A stretch of 64,000 bases of DNA from Clostridia bacterium. Its GTDB lineage: Bacteria; Bacillota; Clostridia; Christensenellales; Aristaeellaceae. The notes under the pieces are model-generated. The model was not told the DNA's origin, made no database searches, and was given only the letters and a program-made list of their open reading frames with translations. Shown piece by piece: positions 1-7,973 of the stretch (its first letter is position 1; the number at the start of each line of letters is the position of its first letter). Made by a program: the position numbers and the translations under genes. Location: assembly GCA_017502305.1 (NCBI GenBank), contig JAFVVG010000014.1:62001-126000 (forward strand), in the 5' to 3' direction.

Positions 1-728
1 TGGCTCTATGCGCAGCAAAAAGGGAAAACGTGAAATGTGTTGCCGCTGTGGGCGGCGACGGTACGGCCTATGAGGTGGCCTGCGGCCTGATGGGGACAGG
101 CGTAGCCATGGGCATTGTGCCAGCCGGAACGGGGAATGATTTCATCAAAACGGTGGGTATACCCAAGAAACCCATGCAGGCACTGGAGTGTATTCTGAAG
201 GGTTCCCCCAGGCCGGTTGACGTTGGCCGGCTGAACCGGCGTATGTTCCTGAACGTCTGCGGCACAGGCTTTGATGTGCAGACGCTGGAATATACCCTGG
301 CGGCAAAGAAGTATGTTCGCGGCATTTTGCCCTATCTGATCGGATTGATCCGTGCTATTTTCAGCTATCAACCGGTGCATGTGGCGTTTACGGTGGATGG
401 AGAAACACAGGAAAGAGACGTGCTGCTGTGTTCCATTGCCAACGGACAGTATTTCGGCGGAGGTATACCCGTCTGTCCTGACGCCAGCGCGAATGACGGC
501 CTGCTGGACATGGTGATCGTGGAAACCAAGCCGAGATGGAAGATTCCTTTCTATCTGCCAGGGCTTATGCTGGGCAAGATCGACAGGTTCAGGATCACAA
601 CCCACAAGCGATGCTCCACCATGACGATCGAATCCAAAGGAATGAAGCTGAATGTGGATGGAGAAATCCTGACGATGGACAAAGCTGAATTCGAGATTCT
701 TCCTGGAAAACTGCTTCTGTATTGGTAA
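1..728 (+). CDS. Diacylglycerol/lipid kinase family protein, 5'-truncated by the window edge
   Basis: This is a lipid kinase of the DagK/YegS/sphingosine-kinase family, which phosphorylates diacylglycerol or a related lipid at the inner membrane face. The reading frame is open to the window edge, so the N-terminus is missing. The nucleotide-binding motif VGGDGT lies at about 48-65, followed by the PAGTGNDF motif typical of the family, and FGGGIPVCPDASANDG is the usual region near the end of the catalytic fold. A GTG at 30 is probably internal, because the family has about 50 residues before GGDGT. The gene ends at 728, and the next gene follows after 79 bases on the same strand. The exact lipid substrate cannot be told from the sequence. 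Confidence 0.85.
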   Translation, partial: ALCAAKRENVKCVAAVGGDGTAYEVACGLMGTGVAMGIVPAGTGNDFIKTVGIPKKPMQALECILKGSPRPVDVGRLNRRMFLNVCGTGFDVQTLEYTLAAKKYVRGILPYLIGLIRAIFSYQPVHVAFTVDGETQERDVLLCSIANGQYFGGGIPVCPDASANDGLLDMVIVETKPRWKIPFYLPGLMLGKIDRFRITTHKRCSTMTIESKGMKLNVDGEILTMDKAEFEILPGKLLLYW

Positions 729-807
729 TTTTCGACGCATTGCAGGAGAATTTGTGAATAAGGACGAATTATTTAGCGTAGCATGGAATGAAAAGGAGTG
801 TTGATTT

Positions 808-1491
808 ATGGCCGAGATCAAGAAGAGCTTGAAGGGTATCTGGCTGAAGAGCATGGAAGCCATCAGCAATACGGCGTCCAATATCGCAAGCAACACCAAG
901 TATAAGGTGGACGAGATGAACATCGTCAACCGCCGCCGCGAAATCCTTTCCGACTTTGGCGCCCAGTCCTACGAGCTGTGGCAGAAGGGTGAGAAGTTCC
1001 CCGCCCAGCTGGATGAACTGCTCAAGGAGCTCAGCGAACTGGACGAAGCGCTGAATGCTATCCGCACCGAAAAGCTGGCTGGTGTGAAAACCGACGATCA
1101 GCCCAAGGAGACCGATACTGATGACGTTTCCGTAGCGGAAGCCACTGAAGAGATGATCGATCACGTGGAAGACGCGGTGGAAGATACCGCAGAAGCCGTG
1201 AAGAGCTCCGTTGCCGTGAAAATCGACAATGCCGTGGACGTCATGGGCGCTACCTTCAAGAAGCTGGGTTCTAAGCTGGAGGGCGGCATCGAGGCGCTGA
1301 CCAAGGCCATGAAGCCCAAGATGGAAGAGAAGACGGAAACAGTTGAAGTGAAGGAAGAAGAAGTTCCTGTGATCCAGGTTGAGGAACCTGAGGTTGAAGA
1401 AGAAGCTGTTTCTATCAAGGCCGATCTTCCCGCTGAACCTGTGGCTCCTGTGATCCAGGTTGAGGAGCCTGCCGAAGAAAACAAGGAATAA
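808..1491 (+). CDS. Acidic helical protein of unknown function with a duplicated tail motif
   Basis: I do not recognise the family. The 227-residue product has no signal peptide or membrane segment. Residues 1-90 look amphipathic and helical, with an NTASNIASNTKYKV stretch and then an ELWQKGEKFPAQLDELLKEL stretch. A second helical part spans about 110-170. The C-terminal 55 residues are very acidic and carry PVIQVEEPE twice. The start is an ATG preceded by AAAAGGAGTG. A terminator follows immediately, so the gene is the last of its transcript. The build of charged helices plus an acidic tail suggests a structural or scaffold role, but no function is claimed. Confidence 0.75.
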   Translation: MAEIKKSLKGIWLKSMEAISNTASNIASNTKYKVDEMNIVNRRREILSDFGAQSYELWQKGEKFPAQLDELLKELSELDEALNAIRTEKLAGVKTDDQPKETDTDDVSVAEATEEMIDHVEDAVEDTAEAVKSSVAVKIDNAVDVMGATFKKLGSKLEGGIEALTKAMKPKMEEKTETVEVKEEEVPVIQVEEPEVEEEAVSIKADLPAEPVAPVIQVEEPAEENKE

Positions 1492-1504
1492 AGCTTAATA
1501 TGAT

Positions 1505-1539
1505 AAAACCCTGCCGAATGATGAACGGCAGGGTTTTTT
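1505..1539. terminator. Bidirectional intrinsic terminator
   Basis: A perfect stem AAAACCCTGCCG (1505-1516) / CGGCAGGGTTTT (1526-1537) is flanked by A and T runs. It lies between two convergent genes (808-1491 plus, 1547-2191 minus) and can serve both. Confidence 0.9.
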
Positions 1540-1546
1540 ATGTGTG

Positions 1547-2191
1547 TCAGATGCGATGCAGCAGGTTGAAATCCCGTGGCAGCTTGGCATCGACCCAGAA
1601 GGCGGCGTAAGCCGTACTTTCACCGACCACAAGGCCATTTTCATTCTTGACGGCGTAGGTTACCTCGCTGCCGGGGAGAACCTCGAGCACATGGTTACGG
1701 ACCTTCTCAGCGGCGCTTTCGCTATAGCTGTCGATAGCGAGAACCTGCTTCACGCCATCCTTTTCACGGGCTGCTACAAGAGCAACGATATGACCAACAC
1801 GAAGGTTGCACATGGATACACCATCGCCGTTCAGTAAGAAATCATAGAGTATATCCACATCATTGCGAAGGCCGTCATCCTCATAGCGGAAACCGAGCAG
1901 GCTGTTCATGCCTGTGGTCATCAGTGCGTGAAGAAGCGCCGGACGATCGGTGCCGTCATCACCTCGACCGCCGTTTGCGCAGGAAAAATCAGCCCATTTT
2001 TCAGGGGTTTGCACCTGGCCTGTAAGCCATTGGGCACAATGACAAAGGGAAAAAATGCCGCAGCCGGCGGAAGAAAGATTCTCCGTGTTGTGATAGGCAT
2101 AGGAGTGCGTCCAGTTCTTGTTGCGTTGGTTGAAGAAGGTAATCTTGCGGCCATTGACCAGAATTTCCTTGCTGACGTCGGTAATGCTCAT
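1547..2191 (-). CDS. Papain-like/C39-type cysteine peptidase family protein
   Basis: This 214-residue protein resembles the C39-like bacteriocin-processing/papain-fold peptidases. A candidate nucleophile sits in SAGCGIFSLCHCAQWL (about residues 42-57), a candidate histidine in VGHIVALVAA (about 132-141), and an acidic partner in AIDSYSES shortly after. There is no signal peptide or ABC transporter partner nearby, so export-linked bacteriocin processing is not indicated. The ATG at 2191 follows AAAGGAG at good spacing. The family assignment rests on the order of motifs. The substrate is unknown and the active residues are inferred. Confidence 0.6.
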   Translation of the reverse strand: MSITDVSKEILVNGRKITFFNQRNKNWTHSYAYHNTENLSSAGCGIFSLCHCAQWLTGQVQTPEKWADFSCANGGRGDDGTDRPALLHALMTTGMNSLLGFRYEDDGLRNDVDILYDFLLNGDGVSMCNLRVGHIVALVAAREKDGVKQVLAIDSYSESAAEKVRNHVLEVLPGSEVTYAVKNENGLVVGESTAYAAFWVDAKLPRDFNLLHRI

Positions 2192-2264
2192 GATGACAGC
2201 TCCTTTGTATCACGAAGCGAATGCCTCGCATAGTATGAAGTATCGAATGAAAAGGGGGATGTTT

Positions 2265-2570
2265 ATGAAGGAAAGCTCTTCGCCCTTTGCGGCGCTGACC
2301 ACCAGGGAACGTTTGGAGCGATGGAACCTTTGGCAGAGCCAGCACAGGGGAGAAATGCTTGCTGTGCAGGAACAGACCGATGGTGACGATTGGTCGGAGT
2401 CGGTTTTAATTAAATCAAAACCGACCGAAAGTCGGGCGGCGAATCGCAGCCATCACAGTCAGTATGACGCGGTGGTGAAGCGGATGCGGCAGGCTATGCG
2501 CGGCGCAGGTAGCTATCAAACCTGCGTGCCGGCGGAAAGCACCAGGCAGGAATCATCCGGCAGCTTGTAA
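2265..2570 (+). CDS. Short hypothetical protein carrying a GTCGGTTTT inverted repeat
   Basis: I do not recognise this 101-residue product. The ATG at 2265 is preceded by AAAAGGGGG at suitable spacing, better placed than the ATG at 2259. The middle of the gene (2392-2435) is an inverted repeat that is translated as SVLIKSKPTES. The C-terminal part contains a basic YDAVVKRMRQAMRG helix. The last 55 bases overlap the convergent kinase-like gene on the minus strand. The gene could be a decayed remnant with an inserted repeat; coding is supported only by the ribosome site and the open frame. Confidence 0.4.
   Translation: MKESSSPFAALTTRERLERWNLWQSQHRGEMLAVQEQTDGDDWSESVLIKSKPTESRAANRSHHSQYDAVVKRMRQAMRGAGSYQTCVPAESTRQESSGSL
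2392..2435. repeat. GTCGGTTTT/AAAACCGAC inverted repeat (copy 1)
   Basis: GTCGGTTTT (2399-2407) and AAAACCGAC (2417-2425) form a perfect 9-base inverted repeat around an AT-rich centre. Further GTCGG units lie on both sides (2393-2397, 2431-2435). Related sequences occur at 29730-29790 and 40994-41023. This copy lies inside an open reading frame. Confidence 0.6.
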
Positions 2571-3544
2571 GCGTCGAAGTATGCCTGCTCCAGGGGGATC
2601 CACCGCTGCAAGAACATGTTAAGAATCCGTTCGCCGTCGCGGGCATGAATACGCTTCCGCTGAGTATCCGGGTCGATTTGCAGGAAAATACGCAAATCAG
2701 CATGTTTGCTGATGGCAGGCATGAGGGAATAGCTGCCTTCGAGGATGGTAAACTGCTTTTTCGGTACAATCACAGCCTGAGCGTAGCTGCCGCTGTGACA
2801 GTCATAGGGACGATATACAATTTGCTTTTCATCCAGCCAGGGATGAATGATATCCTCGACAACACGCTCCCAATCGGCATTACCGCCGGGCTGCGCAAGG
2901 CGCTGGGGTGTTTTTGCCGGATGAGGCAGAAAGAAATCATCCATCGGGATGACCGCTGCGTCGAGAATGCTTCCAAGCAGCGCGGCGGTTGTACTTTTCC
3001 CGCTGCCGCAGGGACCGTCAATACAGATCAGTATGTGATCCTTAGTGGATAACCTGGCAGCAGCAATGAAGGCAGGAAGTAGATCTGCGCATGTGCGTGA
3101 AATCACACGATAAGCCGGTGCATAGGCCTGATGATAGTTTTCGCTGTGGCTGGGCAGCCAATGCGGATCATCCTTCAAATGCTGAATATGGGGTGCAAGG
3201 CCTGGAATGTCCAGGTCTGCCAGCAGATCAATAACACTGCTCCGCGGTGGCAACTGTGCAGGCACGGAGTGTTTCATCAGCCGGGCGATCCACAGTGCAG
3301 GAATACCATCAGCCATGGCACGCCGCAGGTTCAGCCGTACATATTCAGGCCCCAGCGGTTCAGTAAGCAGCTCTTCGGCGCAAGGCGTCAGCGTGTCTTC
3401 TTCATCTGTGATGCGGCGGGTAACAAGAACTTCGTCTCCCAGGAGATGTCCGCAGCCCAATTTGGCCTGGAAATACAGTTTGGTAATATCCTGGCTCTCC
3501 ATAGCGGGATGGTGCCGGAGATGCCAGTGCAGCATATCTTTCAA
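2516..3544 (-). CDS. Uridine kinase-like P-loop protein with an extra N-terminal domain
   Basis: The C-terminal half is a uridine-kinase/phosphoribulokinase-type P-loop domain. Walker A is DGPCGSGKSTTAALL, followed by IPMDDFFLP and later an RDGERI basic segment, as expected for a nucleoside-kinase-like enzyme. The first 150 or so residues (KLYFQAKLGCGHLLGDE and on) form a separate domain that I do not recognise. An in-frame ATG at 3586 is inside the terminator of the arg operon and is unlikely to be used. TTG at 3544 has GGAGG eight bases upstream and is preferred, giving 342 residues. The substrate could be uridine or another small alcohol; the sequence does not decide. Confidence 0.75.
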   Translation of the reverse strand: MKDMLHWHLRHHPAMESQDITKLYFQAKLGCGHLLGDEVLVTRRITDEEDTLTPCAEELLTEPLGPEYVRLNLRRAMADGIPALWIARLMKHSVPAQLPPRSSVIDLLADLDIPGLAPHIQHLKDDPHWLPSHSENYHQAYAPAYRVISRTCADLLPAFIAAARLSTKDHILICIDGPCGSGKSTTAALLGSILDAAVIPMDDFFLPHPAKTPQRLAQPGGNADWERVVEDIIHPWLDEKQIVYRPYDCHSGSYAQAVIVPKKQFTILEGSYSLMPAISKHADLRIFLQIDPDTQRKRIHARDGERILNMFLQRWIPLEQAYFDAYKLPDDSCLVLSAGTQV

Positions 3545-3557
3545 CGGTGTTTCCTCC

Positions 3558-3586
3558 GAAAAATGCGCGCCGGCAACAGCGCGCAT
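3558..3586 (-). terminator. Intrinsic terminator of the arg operon
   Basis: Read on the minus strand, ATGCGCGC / GCGCGCAT (3579-3586 and 3563-3570) form an 8-bp GC-rich stem followed by a T run (complement of 3558-3562). It lies just downstream of the argD stop at 3595. Confidence 0.85.
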
Positions 3587-3594
3587 TGTCTTGT

Positions 3595-4743
3595 TTATAG
3601 ATTCTTTTTCAGAATGGCGATTCCCTGCTTGAGTTCGTCAAAAGAAATATTCAGGGGAGGAAGCAAGCGTACTTTATCCTTGGCAGTCAATACGAGCAGG
3701 CCGTCTGAAAGACATTCGGCAGCAATCTGTCCGTTGGGTTTTTCTGTCGTGATGCCCAGCATCAGGCCAAGGCCTGTGATCCCTTTGACGCCTGGGTGAC
3801 CTTCCAGCTCCTTGCGGATGTATTCACCCTTGGCGGTCACCTGGGTGAGAAGGTCATCAGTCAGCCGGGAGAGGACGTTCACCGCGCCGGCGGCGCAGAT
3901 GGGATTGCCGCCGAAGGTGGAGCCATGATCGCCTTTGGCAAGTACCTGTTCAGCCTTTTCGCCGATGAGGCATGCGCCCATGGGTAAGCCGCCGGCAAGT
4001 CCCTTAGCCGTGGTGAAGACGTCAGGCTGAACATCGTAGTGCATATAGCCGTAAAGCTTGCCTGTACGTCCGTTGCCTGTCTGCACCTCGTCGATCATAA
4101 AGAGCACATCGTTTTCCTGGCACAGCCTGGCGGCCAGCTGCACATAGGTCTTGTCCAGCACGTTGACCCCGCCTTCGCCCTGGACGACCTCCATCAGGAT
4201 ACCGCACACCTGGCCGGAGGTCAGCACAGAGGTGAGCTCCTCCTTATTACCGGGGGTGATATACCGGAACCCCCGGGGGAAGGGGCCAAAATGCTCGTGG
4301 AATTTATCCTGACCGGTGGCTGCCAGGGTGGCGATGGTGCGCCCGTGGAAGCTGCTCTTCAGGGTAACGATGGTACTCCTGCCTGTTGCTTCGCCGTATT
4401 TACGGGCAATTTTAAGAGCACATTCGTTGGCTTCGGCGCCGGAATTGCCGAAGAAAACCTTTTTCATGCCTGTCTTTTCGCAGAGCATTTGTGCCAGCTT
4501 TGCCTGGGGCGCGGAATAATACAGGTTGGAGACGTGGCCCATCTGGTTCATTTGGGCTGTTACGGCAGCAACCCACTCAGCATCACAGGTGCCGAAGGTA
4601 TTCACGGCAATACCGCTGCCGAAGTCGATGTATTGTTTTCCATCCTCATCGGTATAGGTGGCGCCGCTGCCCTTTTGAAGAGCTACGTCAAAACGGCCAT
4701 AGGTATTGACGATATAGGTCAGGTCTGTCTGCTTGGTGTTCAT
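3595..4743 (-). CDS. argD: Acetylornithine aminotransferase
   Basis: This class-III PLP aminotransferase converts N-acetylglutamate semialdehyde to N-acetylornithine in arginine synthesis (cytosol). At 382 residues it has the normal family length. Visible signatures are DFGSGIAVNTFG near the N-terminus, FFGNSGAEANECALKIAR for phosphate binding, FMIDEVQTGNGRTGKLY, and TTAKGLAGGLPMGA with the PLP lysine. The ATG at 4743 follows AAGGAG at good spacing. It is the last gene of argC-J-B-D, two bases after argB, and is followed by the terminator at 3558-3586. Confidence 0.96.
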   Translation of the reverse strand: MNTKQTDLTYIVNTYGRFDVALQKGSGATYTDEDGKQYIDFGSGIAVNTFGTCDAEWVAAVTAQMNQMGHVSNLYYSAPQAKLAQMLCEKTGMKKVFFGNSGAEANECALKIARKYGEATGRSTIVTLKSSFHGRTIATLAATGQDKFHEHFGPFPRGFRYITPGNKEELTSVLTSGQVCGILMEVVQGEGGVNVLDKTYVQLAARLCQENDVLFMIDEVQTGNGRTGKLYGYMHYDVQPDVFTTAKGLAGGLPMGACLIGEKAEQVLAKGDHGSTFGGNPICAAGAVNVLSRLTDDLLTQVTAKGEYIRKELEGHPGVKGITGLGLMLGITTEKPNGQIAAECLSDGLLVLTAKDKVRLLPPLNISFDELKQGIAILKKNL

Positions 4744-4745
4744 GC

Positions 4746-5612
4746 TTACAGCTCCTTTTTGAACATGGTGCCCAGGCCTTCGTCTGTCATGGTTTCCATG
4801 AGCAGGGCATGGGGGATGCGGCCATCGATGATAAATACCTTGCGCACACCGTTTTCAATTGCCTTGGTACAGCATTCCACCTTGGGGATCATACCCCCGG
4901 AGATGACGCCGCTTGCTTTCAGCTCTTCAACGCCCTTCAGGTCGATGCGGCGGATGAGGGAATCGGGGTTGGATGCGTCCATCAGCAGGCCGGGGGTGTC
5001 CGTCATGGAGATCAGGCTCTCTGCCTTCAGGCTGGAGGCGATGGCTGCGGCGGCGGTATCGGCGTTGATGTTGTAAACATGGCCGGTTTCGTCGCAGCCG
5101 ATGGTGGAGACCACGGGGATGTAGCCTTTCTCCAGCAGATCCAGGATGGGCTGGGGGGTCACCTTGGTGATCTCACCCACATAGCCCAGGCGTTCGTCGA
5201 TCATCTTCGCCTTGATCAATCCGCCATCCATGCCGCAGATGCCCATGGCGCGGCCACCCAGGTTATCCAGCTTGGCCACAAGGCTCTTATTGATTTTGCC
5301 GGCCAGGATCATCTGAACAATCTCGCTGGTTTCTTCATCGGTGACGCGCAGGCCATCCACAAACTCGGACTGCTTGCCCACACGCTTGAGCATGGCGGAG
5401 ATTTCCGGGCCGCCGCCGTGAACCAGCACCACCTTCACACCGATGAGGTGAAGAAGCACCATATCCCGCATCACGTCGTGCTTGAGTTCTTCGTTGATCA
5501 TGGCGTTTCCGCCGTATTTCACCACAATGATCTTGCCATTATACTTCTGCACATAGGGCAGGGCTTCCACCAGCACCTGAGCCCGCTGGCTGTTGTTGAA
5601 TGCTTTTGTCAT
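4746..5612 (-). CDS. argB: Acetylglutamate kinase
   Basis: This enzyme phosphorylates N-acetylglutamate, the second step of the acetylated arginine route. It belongs to the amino-acid kinase fold: VVKYGGNAM at the N-terminus, VLVHGGGPEIS for substrate binding, and INADTAAAAIASSLKAE and LTDTPGLL-like segments later (here MTDTPGLLMD). Length is 288 residues. Of two closely spaced ATGs, the one at 5612 has GGAGG at 7 bases and is preferred over 5618, which is only one base from the site. It sits between argJ and argD with short gaps, so translation is probably coupled. Confidence 0.96.
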   Translation of the reverse strand: MTKAFNNSQRAQVLVEALPYVQKYNGKIIVVKYGGNAMINEELKHDVMRDMVLLHLIGVKVVLVHGGGPEISAMLKRVGKQSEFVDGLRVTDEETSEIVQMILAGKINKSLVAKLDNLGGRAMGICGMDGGLIKAKMIDERLGYVGEITKVTPQPILDLLEKGYIPVVSTIGCDETGHVYNINADTAAAAIASSLKAESLISMTDTPGLLMDASNPDSLIRRIDLKGVEELKASGVISGGMIPKVECCTKAIENGVRKVFIIDGRIPHALLMETMTDEGLGTMFKKEL

Positions 5613-5625
5613 GTTCATGCCTCCA

Positions 5626-6840
5626 TCAGGTGCGGTAGTCGCCGTTGATTTTCACATAATCGTAGGTCAGGTCGCAGCCCCAGGCGGTAGCCGTGCCGTC
5701 GCCGTCGTTCAGGGCGATGAGAATTTCGATCTCATCCTGCAAGAGGATCTCCTTGGCTGCATCTTCAGAGAAGTCCATGCTGGCGCCGTTTTTGCACACC
5801 TGAACGCTGCCCTTAACGGACTGGAAGGTCACGTCAACCTTCCACACGTCGATGTCCGCGCCGCTGTAGCCAAGAGCACACAGAACGCGGCCCCAGTTTG
5901 CGTCCGCGCCGAAGACGGCCGCCTTCAGCAGGCTGGAGCAGGCCACGGATTTAGCGGCAAGACGGGCGTCCTTGGTGGTTTTGGCGCCGCGGACCTGGCA
6001 GGTGATGAGGCGGGAGGCGCCTTCACCGTCCTTGGCGATCATGCGGCAGAGGTAAGTGGTTACGGCTTTCAGGGCAGCGCAGAAATTGTCGTACGCATCG
6101 CCTTCGGATGTGACCATGGGGTTGCCGGCCATACCGTTGCACATGATGCTCACCATGTCGTTGGTGGAGGTGTCGCCGTCCACAGAGATCATGTTGAAGG
6201 TATCCTGAACGTCGGCGGAGAGTGCCTTCTGCAGCATAGCAGGGGAAATAGCCGCGTCGCAGGTAAGGAAGACCAGCATAGTGGCCATGTTTGGGTGAAT
6301 CATGCCGCTGCCCTTGGCGATGCCGCCCAGCCTGCAGGTTACGCCGTCAATCTCAAATTCCACGGCGTATTCCTTCAGTTTGGTATCGGTGGTCATGATA
6401 CCTTCGGCGGCTTCGTTGGAACCGAAATCGGACAGAGCTTCCCACAGGGGCGCAACGCCACCGGCAATGGGTTCAATGGGCAGGGGCTGGCCGATAACGC
6501 CGGTGGAGGCGACGATAACATTTTCCGGGGCGATACCTGCAGCATCAGCCGCCAGCTGGCACATCTGCCAGGCGACTTCCTCGCCGTTGGCATTGCAGGT
6601 GTTGGCATTGCCGCTGTTGCAGATCACGAGCTGTGCTATATTGTTGGCCAGGTTTTTCTTAGTGACAAGAATGGGGGCGCCCTTCACCAGGTTCTGCGTA
6701 TAAACCGCAGCGGCGGATGCGGGAACTTCGCTGTAAATCATGGCAAGATCACGCTTGGACTTGTTCTTCCTGACGCCGCAGTGTACACCGCCTGCCTTGA
6801 ATCCCTTCGCGGCGCACACGCCGCCTTCGATAAACTTCAT
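5626..6840 (-). CDS. argJ: Bifunctional glutamate N-acetyltransferase/ornithine acetyltransferase
   Basis: ArgJ recycles the acetyl group from N-acetylornithine to glutamate. The precursor self-cleaves before a conserved threonine, seen here in KGSGMIHPNMATML (near residue 185-198). VYTQNLVKGAP, NSGNANTCNA and AVFGADANWGRVLCALGYSG are further family signatures. ATG 6840 has GGAGG eight bases upstream; the open frame also offers 6858 without a good site. The product is 404 residues. No argA is visible here, so the cyclic acetyl pathway is inferred. Confidence 0.96.
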   Translation of the reverse strand: MKFIEGGVCAAKGFKAGGVHCGVRKNKSKRDLAMIYSEVPASAAAVYTQNLVKGAPILVTKKNLANNIAQLVICNSGNANTCNANGEEVAWQMCQLAADAAGIAPENVIVASTGVIGQPLPIEPIAGGVAPLWEALSDFGSNEAAEGIMTTDTKLKEYAVEFEIDGVTCRLGGIAKGSGMIHPNMATMLVFLTCDAAISPAMLQKALSADVQDTFNMISVDGDTSTNDMVSIMCNGMAGNPMVTSEGDAYDNFCAALKAVTTYLCRMIAKDGEGASRLITCQVRGAKTTKDARLAAKSVACSSLLKAAVFGADANWGRVLCALGYSGADIDVWKVDVTFQSVKGSVQVCKNGASMDFSEDAAKEILLQDEIEILIALNDGDGTATAWGCDLTYDYVKINGDYRT

Positions 6841-6865
6841 ATGATTATCCTCCGTCATTCAATAA

Positions 6866-7819
6866 TTATACAAGGTTCAGGCCAAAGGTTTCCTCAAGTC
6901 CCATCATCAGGTTCAGGCATTGAAGTGCCGCGCCGGAAGATCCTTTGCCAAGATTGTCGAACCGCGCCACCAGCTGGATGCGATCAGCGTTGCCAAGCAC
7001 CATCAGCTCCATGCCATCATGGCCAGAGAGCGAATTGGAAGCGACAAAGCCGTTCATGGCGGCAATTTCATCCTGGGTCAGTACCTTAATGATGGGACTG
7101 CCGGAGTAGTGTTCCGTCAGCGCCTTTGTGATTTCTTCCACTGGATCCGCACTACAGTTCAGCTGGGAGCGGAACAGGGGGATGGTGACCTCCATGCCGC
7201 TGTAGAAATCAGCAACGATGGGAGCAAAAATCGGGGCCGTGTCCAGGCCGGATATATGCTGCATCTCCGGCAGATGCTTGTGCTGCTGGGTCAGACCATA
7301 TTGCCTGGGACTGTCCAGTGCCTGGGCGCGGTTATTGGACTCGTATTCAGCGATCATCTTCTTACCGCCGCCGGAATAACCGGTGAGAGAGAAGCAGGTG
7401 AGGGGTGTAGCCTTGGGGATGATCCCCATCTTCACCAGTGGAGCAGCCAACGCTATGAAACCGCTGGCGTGGCATCCGGGCACTGCAACATAATGGCCGG
7501 TGGCGACGGCTTCGCGCTGCTGAGGGGAGAGCTCCGGAAAACCATATACCCATCCCTGCTGAATACGATGTGCGGTGGAGGTATCCAGGATGCGGGCTTT
7601 GCTACCTTCGCTCAGGGCGACGGATTCCCGTGCGGCCGCGTCCGGCAGGCATAGAATGGCAATATCCGCTTCGTGAAGGCACTCTCGTCGGGCAGCGGGA
7701 TCCTTGCGTTTTTCCTCCGGCAGCGTCAGCATTGAGATATCGCTGCGGCCAGCCAGACGATCAAAAATGCGAAGACCCGTGGTACCTTCTTTACCGTCGA
7801 TAAAAATCCTGAATGCCAT
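6866..7819 (-). CDS. argC: N-acetyl-gamma-glutamyl-phosphate reductase, short (type 2) form
   Basis: ArgC reduces acetylglutamyl phosphate to the semialdehyde with NADPH. The sequence opens MAFRIFIDGKEGTTGLRIFD, the DGKEGTTGL form typical of the shorter type-2 enzymes, and contains VPGCHASGFIALAAPL with the catalytic cysteine. The product is 317 residues. The ATG at 7819 follows AAGGAGG at 7 bases; an upstream extension to 7873 would run through the promoter leader and is rejected. It is the first gene of argC-J-B-D. A strong promoter and a leader hairpin lie just upstream. Confidence 0.95.
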   Translation of the reverse strand: MAFRIFIDGKEGTTGLRIFDRLAGRSDISMLTLPEEKRKDPAARRECLHEADIAILCLPDAAARESVALSEGSKARILDTSTAHRIQQGWVYGFPELSPQQREAVATGHYVAVPGCHASGFIALAAPLVKMGIIPKATPLTCFSLTGYSGGGKKMIAEYESNNRAQALDSPRQYGLTQQHKHLPEMQHISGLDTAPIFAPIVADFYSGMEVTIPLFRSQLNCSADPVEEITKALTEHYSGSPIIKVLTQDEIAAMNGFVASNSLSGHDGMELMVLGNADRIQLVARFDNLGKGSSGAALQCLNLMMGLEETFGLNLV

Positions 7820-7833
7820 GGTAAGCCTCCTTG

Positions 7834-7854
7834 TTATACGCTGACGGCGTATAA
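7834..7854. promoter_or_regulatory. Perfect inverted repeat in the argC leader
   Basis: TTATACGC (7834-7841) and GCGTATAA (7847-7854) flank a 5-base centre. The element starts a few bases after the expected transcription start of the arg promoter and ends 15 bases before the argC ATG. It could be a repressor operator or an RNA hairpin. Confidence 0.6.
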
Positions 7855-7864
7855 ATATGCAAGT

Positions 7865-7892
7865 ATTATACACAAAATGTAGTAGCTGTCAA
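7865..7892 (-). promoter_or_regulatory. Sigma-A promoter of the arg operon
   Basis: On the minus strand a consensus -35 TTGACA (7887-7892) and consensus -10 TATAAT (7865-7870) are separated by 16 bases. Transcription would start near 7858 and run into argC. Confidence 0.9.
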
Positions 7893-7925
7893 TATCAAAA
7901 ACGCGAGAAGTACAATTTGCTATAC

Positions 7926-7963
7926 AAAAAAGCACCTGTTGCACAGCGGGGTGCAACAGGTGC
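7926..7963 (-). terminator. Intrinsic terminator after the DUF4230 gene
   Basis: Perfect 13-bp stem GCACCTGTTGCAC (7932-7944) / GTGCAACAGGTGC (7951-7963). Read on the minus strand it is followed by a T run (complement of 7926-7931). It closes the two-gene operon 8890-7974 and insulates it from the arg promoter. Confidence 0.92.
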
Positions 7964-7973
7964 GCAATCGCAT

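Noticed and set aside
1086..1095. AAAACCGAC at about 1087 and 22957 as further copies of the palindromic repeat
   Set aside because: Both are single arms coding for Lys-Thr-Asp within genes, with no inverted partner nearby; chance is enough.
3563..3586. ATG at 3586 as the start of the uridine-kinase-like gene
   Set aside because: It lies inside the arg operon terminator hairpin and has no ribosome site; TTG 3544 with GGAGG is better.
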